DNA of 64,000 nucleotides from Ulva prolifera (Eukaryota > Chlorophyta > Ulvophyceae > Ulvales > Ulvaceae). This document shows, piece by piece, positions 45,492 through 58,044 of the stretch (its first letter is position 1; each line of letters opens with the position of its first letter). Made by a program: the position numbers and the translations under genes. The stretch spans positions 3,996,936 to 4,060,935 of the forward strand of contig CM041200.1 in NCBI GenBank assembly GCA_023078555.1. The letters are read 5' to 3'. Below the pieces are notes generated by a model. That model was not told where the DNA came from and searched no databases. It saw only the letters and a list, made by a program, of their open reading frames with translations.

Positions 45492-48400
45492 TCAATACAT
45501 TCTCTGCAGTTCCTCGCAGACATTGAAGGCACTGCCCTGTGGGGCAGACAGCATTCCCAACTCGTCATGCACCACCTGTAGCTGCTGCAACTGGCGCTCC
45601 AAGAAGGACGGCGCAGCAAGCGCAGAGTGAGCCCGTGGCCGTTTCAGGTCCTGCGGCTCCACCGCCTGGCCCTGTGATGTAGATGCAACTTCGCCTGCAC
45701 ACGCATACACATCCCTGACACCATTTCATGGTCGCAGCCGTCTCTGGAATCTGCAATGGTAGATGCTCAGCGTGGATGGGCCATGTATCATAGCGTCCAT
45801 CCCGCAGAACAGTGATGGTTCGCAGTGGTGCGTGAGAGGTCTCACTGGAGCACGAGCAACTCTCACAGAAGGTTGCAACTGTGCCACGTAGGCACTGGAA
45901 GGCGCACGTACCCTTGCCCGTGGAAGCGTCCCACTGCTGCTCCTTCAGATGAAACAGGATCGCTGCATTGATGATGCGGGCGACCTTTTGCCGGTGCTCG
46001 TCAGATGTCAGGTATTTCATCGGTGCTTCTGCTGGGTTGGTGTATGCCAGCAGGGCCAGTGTGTCCCTCAGCAGCTGCCTCTCGTGTGGCTCCAGGGTCT
46101 GCCCGTGCTGAAAGTGCCGCAAGCGATCCCTGCCAAACTGTAGCGCCACCTTGACTTCACCAGCTACCAGCTGCATCAGCAAGCGCATTGTCAGCAAATC
46201 AGAGAAAGTCGACGATAGTGATATCACAGGCATGCACGTCTCCCATAGCATACGCATGCGATATGCCCCTCCGGGCAGATGTGGAAGCTAGCATGGTCTC
46301 AGTTTGAAAAATTCCCCACAGATCACGGATGGCGAGTTCTGCTGTGTTGGAGCATGACTGAGCTTCAAGTGAGCTTGCCGGACGCATAGTCATGTCGCTT
46401 AATGTCTGTTGCTCGCCTTTGCACGGACAGCATGCGCAGGCAGTAGATTGAGCATTGCTGTTGCGAGTCACATGCTGCATGCCCTCAGGAATCTGTGCAC
46501 AGATGTTCGATGTGTGTAGAAATAGGTGCAAGCGTCGCTTTGCAAGATTGTGCAACACTTGGCGATATTTCCACACCTTGTCCACAAAACACTGGCAGCA
46601 GATGTACAGCGGGGCGATGCCACCGACTTGGGACAGCACTCCCGGGAAGCGGTCTTCTACTAGGGTCAATGCCAGGTGTGTCTGCCCTGATGTTATTGCC
46701 TGCCCCACTTCCTTCCGCACGTCCGCCTCGTGCGTTGGCTCTTCTACTTGCTGAAGCCTGTACAGAGAAGAACATCCTGCGCCAGCATCTCTACGACGCA
46801 TCTCAATACAAAGACGAAGATCATGAAGCGAATTTCACATCCACACAGGCAGCATTGATGCAGGTGAGAAAGCATGAACTGTGGCAATTTGTGGCGGTAG
46901 CGCCGGCAAGATGGAAACGCACGGGGGAGTCTGGCTGGCACCAAAGGGGGCAGAGTGGGGGTTGAGGGCTCGGCGAGGATACGATTGGTCAAATACTGCG
47001 AGAGTGTCTGTGTAAGCGTGGCTGACTAGGTAGTCCCTGACGACAGAGTGAAGAGTGGCATCCTTAATGCTGATCTTCTGAATCTGCTTCTGAATGCCGT
47101 GCCACTCCTCCCGCACCAATTCCTGCAGGACAATTTACACTCTGGCACAGCGACACGTTGACGGCTGCTGCTCTCACAGCTCACTGACAAGGATGCCGTG
47201 GTTGAATTGTCACTCTCATTGGAAGCCTGCCGGCTGTGGGTATAACCATACTTCGAAATTGAATTGAAAGTCTCGCTGACCAAAGTTCACTTTCAATGCC
47301 TCGCTCCGCCTGCTCACGGTTGTTCACATCATTTCAGTTGCCATGGTCACATGATCGACGGTTGATCTGATCCAGCAAGGACATCAACAGCGATCGTGCA
47401 GAGTACCCGCAGTTTGGCTACGCACCCAGAAATGCTGACAGCTGGATACAGGACCTGACGAGTGATGTTCTTGAATGCGGTCTCAGACAGTAGATTTCCA
47501 TTCTTCCTGCAATGTACAGCACCATAGCTATCATTTCCTGTTGATCCAGATTCACACAGAAGGTTGCACATGCGTTCAAAGTACAGGCACCACTCAGGGG
47601 GACTGTGCCATACGTCAAGAAAATTTGCTTCTTCCCAGGAACCACTCCCATCCCAATTATGTCGCGGCTGGCGAATGGAGCTGACAGTTCTGCCTCTGGA
47701 GTGGACGAATGCCATAACTGACCTTGCCCGTTGATGCCATAGCTGTCCACTGACATACTGCATCACAGATGAACTGCTTGTTGGCAGCTGAATAATCATC
47801 TACCTGCTAGATAATGAGCAAGTACATGCGACGCCAATTGAGAGCTGTGGCTGTTGTGGGGTGATCCCTAATCGTGCCAGGCAACCCAGAAGCTCACCCA
47901 GGTGCCGAGTCCTTCTGATTGGAAGGTACAAAGCCAATACCAATCTGCCCTTCATCGCCTCGGCAAACAATCGAGACCTCAAAGTAGAATGCAATGACTT
48001 GCGATGGCACGGGCTTGTTCCCTTTCAGGAGACACACGCGGCCTGGTCTGTTGTCGGATACAACCGCAGCCGAGCACGACAGCTGATCACTGCTGAGAAT
48101 TACATGAGAGCTGCGAGGCTTCTGCAGTGCGCTAGGCCAACACTCACCCAGTGAACGGTGGCCCATCGAAAGATGTGCAGTCTACCGAGACAATTTCCAC
48201 CGAGACAGTACGCGGCGGTTCAGTCCAACATTGGGACACTTTGTCACGAAAAAGTGGAAGCAAACGTAGCTGTGATTTTTGATTGGTACTCACAAGCACG
48301 ATGTTGTCACGTGCATCTCCTCGCGAGGCTGGGAGGCTTCACTCAGACAAAGGATGTGTAGTGGCTTTGGTGCACGTAGCGCGCCCTCTGCATCAACCGA

Positions 48401-48514
48401 TCCGACGTCTGTGACAGGATCCAACGGCAAACAGCGGCGCACTGAACTAGTACACAATTGCGGGTTGCCGGTATCTATAGTGGTTGGTTCCGTATCTGAC
48501 AAGGCGTTGTGCAC
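45492..48514 (-). CDS. RanBPM-type SPRY-LisH-CTLH-CRA protein (GID/CTLH E3 subunit)
   Basis: RANBP9/10 homologues are scaffold subunits of the GID/CTLH ubiquitin ligase. Exons: ~48514-48294 (5' end open), 48181-48148, 48121-47898, 47757-47614, 47506-47426, 47309-47252, 47122-46983, 46757-46238, 46170-45912 and 45694-45492; junctions are in phase. SPRY: AFYFEVSIVCRGDEGQIGIGF, DSYGINGQGQLW, RDIIGMGV, KNGNLLSETAF, LYPAVSIS, KVNFGQRDFQFNF. LisH: HSVVRDYLVSHAYTDTLAVF. CTLH: VRKEVGQAITSGQTHLAL. CRA: VALQFGRDRL, LLAYTNP, RQKVARIINAAIL. The C-terminal helix ends in FLERQLQQLQVVHDEL. The second exon is a 34-nt microexon. The start codon was not located; it probably lies within the ~160 bp before the divergent DDX31 start or in an unseen exon. 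Confidence 0.87.
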
Positions 48515-48676
48515 GCGTCAGTGTCGCACGGTGGTGTCTTCGGTTTGAAACAGTCCCTGAGTCCAATTTGAACTGATCAAGTGCAGTTTCGGCATCAATG
48601 AGCATAGAATTGTACATCGTCTCCAGCTAAGGCTGATCTGTGCGTCAGCGTACCCAGAAGCTGCCGGCGTGCCCCG
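48515..48676. promoter_or_regulatory. Very short divergent region, RanBPM gene / DDX31
   Basis: At most ~160 bp, possibly less, separate the two oppositely directed coding regions, so a shared bidirectional promoter is likely. No classical core element was identified. Confidence 0.4.
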
Positions 48677-51600
48677 ATGGATGAGCTTGTACTGAACACG
48701 ACCGTCATCGACCCAGGCTTGTTCAGCGCTATAGAACCCAGGTGCGAGGATAGACACCTATATGCTCGCTGCATTCAACGACTTTGTTTATCTCAGCGGC
48801 TGACTGTGTCTGTAGAAAGCGGCCAGCTAAGCGATCTCGCACCGGCGCTCGGAGCAAACGTGACCTCGCACAGACCGAGAAAGCAAAGAAACAAAAACAT
48901 GGGAGCTCCCTAGATTCCTCGCGTCCAAAGCATGCTTCCAGGCGCCCAGCAGTTGATCAGCAAGATGCTGACACGGAGGGCGGTGGCGTCCACGAAGACG
49001 CCTCCGATTCCGACGTCCCCGTCGATCTGGATCCAGGCGATCTTGAGGCAATCGCAGATGTTGTGAAGACCTCAACCCGACAGGAGCAGAGAATCGCCAC
49101 GGAGTCTCTGCATCCTGGCCAGCGTGCTGATGGCGCGTGCCCACAGAGCCCAGCTGCTGGTGAAGCTGAACCTGGAACGAAGGCCACCGATACAACAAAA
49201 GCCACCGATGCAACGAAGCTCCAACATAAGCGCGCACATGCGCTGGCGCGGGATCATGTGCACAATGGGCAGTCTCAGCATGTGCCCCACGCTGCACACA
49301 AACAGCTGTACGGGACCTCGGCCAGCTCCTTTGCAGCACTGGGCCTGAATGAGGTATGATATTTCGGATGTTTGCAAAATTGTGAGTAAGTTTGTCCACA
49401 TCAAACCAATCCAGTGATGCACCGCAAGCATGAGTACTCCACCTGCGACATCTGCATGCCAGTGTCACTGCCCAGCTCGAGCGAGCCCTTCTTCAACAGC
49501 TCCTGTGACGCTGTCAGTGTATGGGCGCTGTGCAGCTCTTGTGCACGCATCTCCAGAAGCTGAAGTACGCAACGCCAACAGCAGTGCAGCAGGCAGTCAT
49601 TCCACTACTGCTGAAGGGCCGCGATGTGCTCATGCGCGCGCCCACTGGCACCGGCAAGACTCTGGCGTACCTCGCACCACTGGTGCAGCAGCTTGGCTCC
49701 CAGCAGCCGCGCATCAGCCGGTCAGACGGCTGCCATGCGGTCGTTGTGACACCCACACGGGAGCTCACTGCCCAGGTCGGCTCACCACCACTGTGCCCTG
49801 CAATCCAATGCCCTCTCTCCCGCCACCAGTTCACCGCCAACACACTGTCAAGTTGACCTGTGCCTCGGGTATTGTGATGCGGCAGACCTTGTCTGATCGT
49901 CATGCACCTTCCGCCTCCGGTCTGAAGCTTCGTACACATGTAACATGCGACCAGTCCTCTGCACTGGATGGTCTGCCTCATCGAGCATGAGCTACTCGAG
50001 CAGGTGCACAAGGTGTCTGAGGCGCTGGTGAAGCGCTTCATCTGGCTCGTCCCTGGCATGCTGGTCGGCGGCGAGAACCGGCACCATGAGAAGCAGAGGC
50101 TACGCAAGGGGGTCACTGTCCTTGTGGCCACCCCAGGCCGCCTCCTGGACCACCTCAGCCAGACCGAGTCCTTCGTCGTGTCTCACCTGCAGTGGCTCAT
50201 TCTCGATGAGGCAGACCGCCTGCTGGACATGGGCTTCCAGCAGACGCTGTCCAAAATCGTCGAGCTTCTGGACCAGCGCTCCGCGATGTCTGACACCAGC
50301 AGGTCCTACCTCCCCCGCCCTGTGATTGTGTACCCATGCACGTGTCAAAAAAAGACTGCAGAGCTGTAGTTGCTGTGCCGCTGTCCGGTCAGAAGGAATG
50401 ATGCATGTGTGGGTGCTGTGATGTAGAGCAGTGGCACAGGTATGTAGTGGTAGGCACAAGCACATTGGCAACCTGCACTGAATGGCAAGCATGAGCCAAG
50501 TTGGCACGAGCACCACACGCCAGAAGCACACGTCTGGAAGGGGGCTGTGCTGAAGCTGTGCGGAGGTAACGTGTGAGGCATCCCAGGTAGAGCGACAGTG
50601 TCCATGTGTACGATGTGTGGCCGGAGGTAGATTCCTGAAAGTTTACGGGAGCCTCGTAGTGTTGTTGCTTGTGGGGTACGTCTGACAGCTGTGACGGCTG
50701 GCCCCTGTGGTTGCAGGCAGTCTGTGCTCGTCAGTGCCACACTGCACACGAAGCTAGGCACGGTGGCTGAGGAGCTGCTGTCTGACCCGGTGGCAGTCGG
50801 GCTGCAGCTACAGCGCGACGCTTCTGGCAACATGGCCCTGCTGGACACCGGGCCGCAGGTGGATGCGTTCCAGCTGCCCAAGAGCCTGCAGCAGCTCTAC
50901 ATGGACGTCCCTGTGAAACTGCGGCTGCCTGTGCTTCTAGGTGTGCCTCTGCCTCCGCCCACATACCACGACTCGTCTTCGGCTGCCAAGCGTCAGACTT
51001 CTCTGTGCTGCGATTGACAGGCAAGCAGCCTCAGCCTGATGTAGCTCTTGGACTGATGGTCCGGGGACAGTCTGCGCTCAGCCATCTTCCGCTCATAAAT
51101 AGAAATGTATTGGATGACATTGCCCGTGATCGACCGTACAGGTTCCGCTCCTCGGTGGCCGTGTTGTGCAGCTCACAGTGTGCGGAGTGTCTGTTGTGTA
51201 CCGGACCAGCCCTGTGGTGATTGCTTTAACTTCGTGGTGCTCAGCTGTGCCTACCTGTCATGCAACATGGGCTCGATGCATATTTCACCTCTGCCTCATC
51301 CACATCTATAGGGACCTGGTACAGGTACTCTCCGACTGTGTGTTACACGCACTTCGAAGTGCAAAGCTGTCGTTTTTGTGGCCACCTGCGACAGTGTGGA
51401 CTTCTTGTACCAAGTGCTGACAAGCAGCTTTCAGAAAGCTCTGGGGCAGGAGTTCTTGTCCAGCCCAATCTGGAAACTCCACGGTGACATGGAGGCAAAG
51501 GACAGGACAGGTGCGAACCACACCACAGCTGAAACCTCATAAGTCGGTAAGGTTCCATTCACGAGCTAGCGACGGTGAGCGATGGTGGTGTGCACACTTC

Positions 51601-52769
51601 CCTTGTACGATTGAACATGCTCAGTATCAACCTACCCCGTGTCATGTGGCATTCTATGTTAATCTGACTGTGCGTTGACCTGCCCTTGTGACCTCGGACA
51701 CCATCACTTTGCTGCATGTTGCCTGATGCAAGGCCAGGGTATTGGAAGACATGATGCGGCCGTGTCTTGTGTTCACCTGCTGTCACCCTTTCAGACCACC
51801 CTGCTGCCTTCAGCACCCACTCGCATGTCTCACAGCCGCCTTATCCTTGGTTATTCATGCTTTATATGACGCACCTCGAATCCACATTATCTGCACGCTG
51901 GTGGATCCCCACAACACCTAGTGCTGTATTGTGCAGAGAGCATGTCGAAGTTTCATGCTTGCGAATCGGGGGTGCTTCTATCGACAGACGTTGCCGCCAG
52001 AGGGCTGGACTTCCCGGCTGTGACACACATCTTGCAGTATGACGCTCCCGGAGATGTGCCGGAGTACGTGCAGCGCGTTGGACGCACAGCACGCATGGGC
52101 CGCCGGGGTGTCGCGATCCTCGTGCTTGCACCCGGGGAGCTCGAGTATGTGAACGAGCTGAAGCGGGCAGGGGTTGCTATCGCACAGCAGAAGCTGTTTC
52201 CGTCGCTGGATGCACTGCCAAAGCCTCCTGAGCTCAGCAAACGTGCCGCCGCAGAGGGGGATGCCAAGCGGCGGCAGTTCCAGGTGGCCATGGATGCAGG
52301 GCACATGTGCGAGGTGCGCTGCGAGAATTTGCAGGTTAATACAGCATGCATCACGAATGCAGCCAGTGTCATGAGCCCGTGCCATTGCATGGCAGTGCAC
52401 CGGGACGGGGTGTTTTGATGGGGCAGACACTGCCATGGTGCTTCTATCACCGGTGGTCACGTTGTGCATCGTGAGGCTGACTGACTGTCCTTGCAGGCAC
52501 GGCTGATCCAGCACGTTCAGAACGAGAAGCCTCTGCGGCAGCTTGCATGCAATGCATTCAGATCGCACGTTGGGGCGTATGCCACACATGCCAGTCACCT
52601 GAAGGGCATCTTCCATGTGCGCAAGCTACACCTGGGGCATGTGGCGCACAGTTTCGCATTGAAAGAGCAACCCAAAGCTTTGGGGCGTGCGGGAGCAAAG
52701 CGAGTGCAGAAGAAGCAGCACAAGAAGAATGGCAAGTTTGCAGCAAAGCCAAAGAAGCGTCATGCGTGA
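48677..52769 (+). CDS. DDX31: DEAD-box RNA helicase DDX31/Dbp7 (60S ribosome biogenesis)
   Basis: Nucleolar helicase needed for large-subunit assembly. Exons 48677-48741, 48816-49353, 49536-49775, 50004-50302, 50717-50940, 51325-51510, 51937-52313 and 52497-52769 join in phase to 733 aa. Lys/Arg-rich N-terminus (RKRPAKRSRTGARSKR), FAALGLNE, Q-motif region YATPTAVQQAVIP, motif I APTGTGKT, Ia PTREL, GGENRHHEKQRLRKG (typical of this subfamily), Ib TPGRLLDH, II LDEAD, III SAT, IV region AVVFVATCDSVDFLY, V TDVAARGLDFP, VI QRVGRTAR. The C-terminal extension (ACNAFRSHVGAYATH, then basic KKQHKKNGKFAAKPKKR) is as in Dbp7. ATG 48677 is the first start on the plus strand here, and splicing into the basic exon preserves phase. 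Confidence 0.93.
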
Positions 52770-52852
52770 ACGCAGAGTCACTATGTCCAAGCCATGGCAC
52801 TGCACTCCGAATCCTGCTCAGTGCTGTCCCAGCTCGAAATGGCCAGCGTGAC

Positions 52853-52857
52853 TGTAA
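52853..52857 (+). terminator. TGTAA poly(A)-signal candidate of DDX31
   Basis: TGTAA about 84 nt after the stop codon. Confidence 0.4.
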
Positions 52858-53025
52858 CCCAAAGTACGAAACAAGTAACACACACCCACATACAGCTGGA
52901 ATGATGCTCTGAAATGCAAAACTATGTACCGTATCCGCCCATGCGATCTTGTACTCTGTACACTAGTGCTAGTGTGGTGCAAACATTGTCACCGGGCAAA
53001 GCCCTCACTGCTCAGACTCCTTCAA

Positions 53026-56000
53026 TCAGAACATGAACCCTTTATCTCCCTCAGCATCTCGGGTTGATCCCGCAGCGTAAGCACTGCTGCACTCTCGACC
53101 AGACTTGCCAGCTCGCTGCATGGCCCCCTTGTCCTCCTTCAACACCTTCTGCCACCGTGCAGCCTCCTCTGCACCAAGCTGCTGCACCAGGATCGCCTTC
53201 ATCTCAGCCGACCCGGCAGCTGGCATGCTGTTCGCCTGACTGCTGCCAGCTCCAGCGGAGCGCGTGCCCCGACCAGCGACTGCAGAGGAGCCTGCCTGGT
53301 CCTGGCCCGGGGGAGCACCCCCGAACATGCTGCTCACCATTGGCATCATCGATTGCATGAGGCTGCCGAGGTCGGTCTCGCCGGACGACATCTGCTCTGC
53401 CATGCCCTGCATCTGCGGGCTCTGCATCATCTGCTGCGCCATGCCCTGCATCTGGGGGCTCTGCATGAGCGGCAGCAGCATGTCGAGTGCACCGCCGCCC
53501 CCGCCCCCAGAAGCAGCACCTCCAGCAGCCGCTGCAGGCGCCGGGATGGATGGGACGACTGCAGACGATGGTGCGGGGTCGCTCCCGGGAGTGGCGCCTG
53601 TCCCTGCAGCCGCAGGGGCAGCCGAGCGAGGCTTCCGAGGCTTGAGTCCGCCAGCGAGGCCCTTCGGCTCTGGCCGCTTTGGCAGTGATGGGCCAGCTTG
53701 GCTCGAGCGAGCGGAGGAGGACGCCCCTGCACTGGCAGCACTCGACGTGCTGGCTCCGGCAGAGAACTGCTCCATGGCTGCCTTGAAATCAGCTGCAAGT
53801 GTTTCCGCTGACACCTTGTCCTGCGCTGCACCACTCCCACTGGCCACTGCATCGTCTGCTGTGGGATCCGGCGCGGCAGCTGCAGCAGGCCCAGCGGGGG
53901 GAGCAGGGTCACGCACAGGGTCTGCATCAGGCGCGGCAGGGGTGGCAGCTGGGGCCTCCTCTACAGGAGCGGATGAGGCCGTCGCAGCGGCGGGAGCAGG
54001 GGCGCCTGGGCCCTGTCCACGCTGCATGAATTCGTCAACCCCAGCAGCTGCCTGCGGCAGCGCCTGGCGCAGCATGTCTGGGACCTGCTGCAGGTACTGC
54101 CGCGTCAGGCGCGCAGCCTCGCCGGCGCGCTCCTCCTCAGGCAGCGCCTGCTGCCGGCGCACATCCGACACGAGCTGCTGTGTCAGGCGCAGCACCTGCG
54201 TCGGCAGGGACAGTGCCGCGGTGGAACCTGCATCACTGCTGCTGGGCGCCATGTCCGCTGTCTCCGCACCACCAGCAGGCGCATCGTCTGGGTCGGCAGA
54301 CGAGGTGCCGGGGGCACCAGCCGCAGTGGCGCCGGAGGGCGCACCAGGCCCAGCAGCACCGCCCGAGCCAGCATCATTGCCACCCAGGTCACGGATGCGC
54401 TCGCGGGCGAATGCCAGCTGCTCCTGCATCATGTTCTGCAGGACACTGCCGAGCTGCCCGATGCCGGCCGTCTGGATGCTGGTGACGCTGCCACCGTCCT
54501 GTGGCAGCTCCAGTTGGATGATCATGCCACCGACGTCGGTCGTCCCGTCCGGGTTCGGCACGCCGTCCATGCCCCGTGCCTCTGCTCCGCTGCCGGCGGC
54601 GTTGGCTGCCCCCCCCGCTGCACCGCCCTCCGTCCGAGCCACATTGCGGAAAGGCAGGTCCCCTGTCACGATGCTTGAGGAGATGTGGATGCCTGCGAGG
54701 GGCATCCCAGTCGGCATTGTAGGAGCGACCGACGCCCCAGCAGTGCCGGGGTCCTGGTTGAAGATGGGCAGATCCTGTACTTGCTGCTCCGAGCTGTGCG
54801 CGGGGGCGCTGACAGAGCTCGGGTCCGGTGCAGCGGCGCCCGCGGAGCCAGAGACGCCGCTGCTGGTGCCAGCTTGCATGGTGGCCGCAAGTGGTGAGGG
54901 CATCGGTTCACCAGGCAAGCCACCCTGTAACACCACACATGCATCAGGCGCACTCCTGGTGTCAGCGAAAAGATATGCTGTTTTCGCAGATGACAACATG
55001 CCGTGTGCGGGCCATGATATGGACACAGGCCACACCATTCATGTGATGCGCTTGCGAGTAGTGGCATACCACGACCTGCGACACATCTGCAGTTGAGCCG
55101 AGAATTCCGTGGAGAAGAGACCAAGCGGCGGAAGACCCCGGGTCTTCTGCGCCAGTGGCACCTCCTGGAGACCCGCTACCGCCGGAAGTGGTTGCGGTGC
55201 TTGCACGCGTCGTGGTGGCACGGGTTGGCATGATCCGTCGCAGGCTAGAAGAACCCACGAGCATGGGAGCAAACCCTGCATGCAGCTGCGGTTCTGATGA
55301 AGCACATTTCGGGTCTGCACGATCATGCATATGCATCGTAGGACCATATGCCTGCATTGGTGACCGTCATGGCACCGGCCGTGTCGATGTCAGCGCACAT
55401 ACTGAGAGCAAGCGATGCAAACCTGGGTTGATGCTGATCCTGGGCATGGCATCGACGGACGACGGCCGCGGGGCAGACCCATCAGCTGCTGGCGCAGCGG
55501 CTGGTTGCCCAGAAGGGAACGCTTGAGGCATGATGGTAGCAGCGTGTTGCAGTGCTCGCGAATGCTGCTGGTCAGTCATCAGCACAACCGGGTTCATTCC
55601 ATCGGCGAGCATGCGGTGATCTCCACGCACAGCGTTTGCAAACAGCCCACACAGGTACGCTGTTTCAACAGCTAGACCTGACATGCGGTTTGCTGTGGTG
55701 CCAAGTCGCTCCATGTGCACCTGCAGATTCGCGATTGCTTGGAAAAACATGAGTTTAATCAGTGTCCTCTTCAAGGTGTTCCGGCAGGTGTGACGTGGCG
55801 AGGGAAACCAGTGAACTTGCATAGGCACGTGCGAGGGCTCTTGAGCCTCGTGAAGTGCCAGCAGGCGATGGCCGGCGTCAGTTTGGAATGTGGTGGCATG
55901 CAAGGATGCAGCAGGCGTGCGTGCCGGCGCCACATCGATTCGACTGAACAATCTGAAGCAAGCACAACATACCTGGCTACGTTCGAAGGTGGCGCTGCTG

Positions 56001-57205
56001 TCCTGTACATCACGCAGGACATCACGTGCCAGGGCTGCAGCGCGCTCGGTGAAGTTGGCCTCAAAGGTGCGCATGGACTCTGCTGCCTGGGCCATTGTCA
56101 GTGCATATGCGAGCACAACCAGCTGCGTGAACTCATACGTATCTGACGGAGTCGCATCAGCACGAGGAGCTCCCTGTGCCTGGCTTGCTGCTGCGTCTGT
56201 TGCCGATGCAGATGCACCTGAGCCCCGACTGGCCTCACTAGAACCGGCCCCATCATGCTGCACGTCCTGCCGAGGCTGCTGCTGCTGCTGTGTCACAGCT
56301 CGTTGCAGCAGAGCATCAAGCTGATCAACTGTGGCGGAGCTGAGATTGTTGTCGCCTGTCGCAGCAATGAGAGCAGCTTGTAGAGATCCATGCCGCTGTC
56401 GATTGCTGTTCAGGACAGCGGTTGTAGCTGATGTCACAGAATCCCAAGAGTGGTGGGAATCAGGGAGTCCTGTGCGGACAACAGGCAGCATTGCGGGGGG
56501 ATCATCCAGGCTTTCCAGATCGGAGAGTCTGCTCAGATAGCCATGCAAGGCAACGAGGCCATTCAATGCGGGAGCAGTTCTGCGGCGTCGATGTGGCGTG
56601 CCTGGAGACACTGGCTGGCTGCCATGGGTTGCGGTTGGACCCAGCAATCCACCGACGACCTGTGACACGATTGCATTCACAGCTTCAAGGCCAGGGCCGG
56701 AAAATACCCCAGCTCCAGGCTGGCCTTGAGTTTGAGCACCAACGCTTGGAGCAGGCTGCCCTGCAATCATGGTCTGGAATGATCATGAAGAAATGACAAC
56801 TGTATCACATGAGCGCTCCAGATTGAGCGTTATCAACGCACCCTCCGACGCTGGGGCGATCAAACGCTCCACCAAGTGTATGACTTTGCCATCTGACAGC
56901 CCAGCCGCAGCAAGCTGAACATGGTTGTGCACCTCCTTTCCCTTATATATAAGTCGCTGACGAGCTGCTGCAATACCAGACGCTGCCTCAACCTTCTCCT
57001 TCAGCGCCCCTATGGTATCCTGCGATCAAACGTGCGTGAGGAAAGGGCGAAGCGTTGACCTGTCGCGAGATATGGTCAACTGCTTGCCCGGCATCCACAA
57101 TCTACATCCACTGAATAGCAGGATGGGCGTACATCTAGTGATATCGGGGTTGGATACTCTTCGCCGTTTAAATGCTTTACACGTATAGTCGGTTCTGAGC
57201 TCATG
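53026..57205 (-). CDS. BAG6/Scythe-like ubiquitin-domain protein, 1144 aa
   Basis: BAG6-type proteins hold and triage mislocalised or tail-anchored membrane proteins for the proteasome or ER. Exons 57205-57134, 57019-56842, 56760-55973, 55720-55423, 55275-55076 and 54924-53026 join in phase. Residues 1-75 are a ubiquitin-like domain: IRVKHLNGEEYPTPISLD, then TIGALKEKVEAASGI, QRLIYKGKEVHNH and LSDGKVIHLVER. The middle contains helical segments (LVVLAYALTMAQAAESMRTF; VHMERLGTTANRMSGLAVET). The last 1.9-kb exon is Ala/Pro/Ser/Gly-rich and ends with EEAARWQKVLKED and SSAYAAG, the latter like the BAG6 C-terminus (SdaYlsG). No BAG three-helix domain is evident, which is normal for plant homologues. 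A long antisense frame across the last exon is a composition shadow. Confidence 0.83.
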
Positions 57206-57454
57206 CTGGTGACGCTGCATACAAGTGGAGCAACGACACGGGTCACAATGCTAGAGGGGATTCTATGGATCGATCCTGTGTTTACGGCATGAGATACCCA
57301 GGACACCTTCCAGAGTGACGACGCACTAGGTAGCTGCTTGAGCTGCGATTGTGGCATAGGTGCTTCAAGAGAGCGGTGCGTCGAAAGTGGATCAGATGGA
57401 CTCGTCTGCATATAGACGATCAATCCAACTGCACCTTGACCAATTTCTGTGGAA
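57206..57454. promoter_or_regulatory. Divergent promoter region, BAG6-like / mL53
   Basis: 249 bp separate the two start codons of oppositely directed genes. Confidence 0.55.
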
Positions 57455-57869
57455 ATGGCGTCTCTCAAGGCGCTGAAGTCAGTCTTCCTGCAGTTCGCAA
57501 CGAGCAGTCCCTGCGCAGGGCTGTACTTGTTGCGGCGTTTGAGCAGCCCAAAGCTCGCTAAAACGAATACTGACTGCGCAATAAATTATAAGGTATGAAA
57601 CTTTGATTGTTTTGTAAGGAAAAGAGCTCAAATTCGTAGATGTCCCACGAAATAACTTCTGTTCCATCCAGATCGTCCCTCCCGGCAGTCCTGCGCTACT
57701 GAAGCTCACATTTGCGGATGGACAGACAGAAGAGCTAGAAATTAGTGAAATGAAAGCTGGTCAAGTATATGACCATATTGCGTCCAGGATCGAAGAGAGA
57801 GCCATGAACGATGTCTTGACACAAAACAACTTCGTTGGCAAGAAGCTGGCCACAAGCTGGGGGCTGTAG
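57455..57869 (+). CDS. mL53: Mitochondrial large-subunit ribosomal protein mL53
   Basis: Two exons, 57455-57592 and 57672-57869, encode 111 aa; human mL53 has 112. The N-terminus MASLKALKSVFLQF and the block LSSPKLAKTNTDCAINYK match the thioredoxin-like L51/S25/CI-B8 fold as used in mL53. The second exon gives LLKLTFADGQTEELEISEMKAGQ and the helix VYDHIASRIEERAM, matching the human stretch around FGDGH. There is no cleavable presequence, also as in human mL53. The ATG at 57455 is the only in-frame start before the first conserved residue. Confidence 0.8.
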
Positions 57870-57985
57870 AAATGCAATACATGTTTACACATTATTTGGT
57901 GTTGACGCACACACAAAAACGTTGGCAAGGTGTCTGCTGCACAACACCAGCACTGAGGCACATGACCGCCGCATGACTACACTGC

Positions 57986-57990
57986 TGTAA
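57986..57990 (+). terminator. TGTAA poly(A)-signal candidate of mL53
   Basis: TGTAA about 117 nt after the stop codon, just before the convergent NOG1 gene's 3' end. Confidence 0.4.
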
Positions 57991-58044
57991 TGTTTGAGTG
58001 CCACCTTGCCGATCACATACATTATACTCGACAACAGGAATCAG

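Noticed and set aside
53264-55096. 610-codon plus-strand frame, antisense to the BAG6-like gene
   Set aside because: Composition shadow of a GC-rich, low-complexity exon. The minus strand carries the ubiquitin-like domain, phased splice sites and a conserved C-terminus; the plus frame has no domain.
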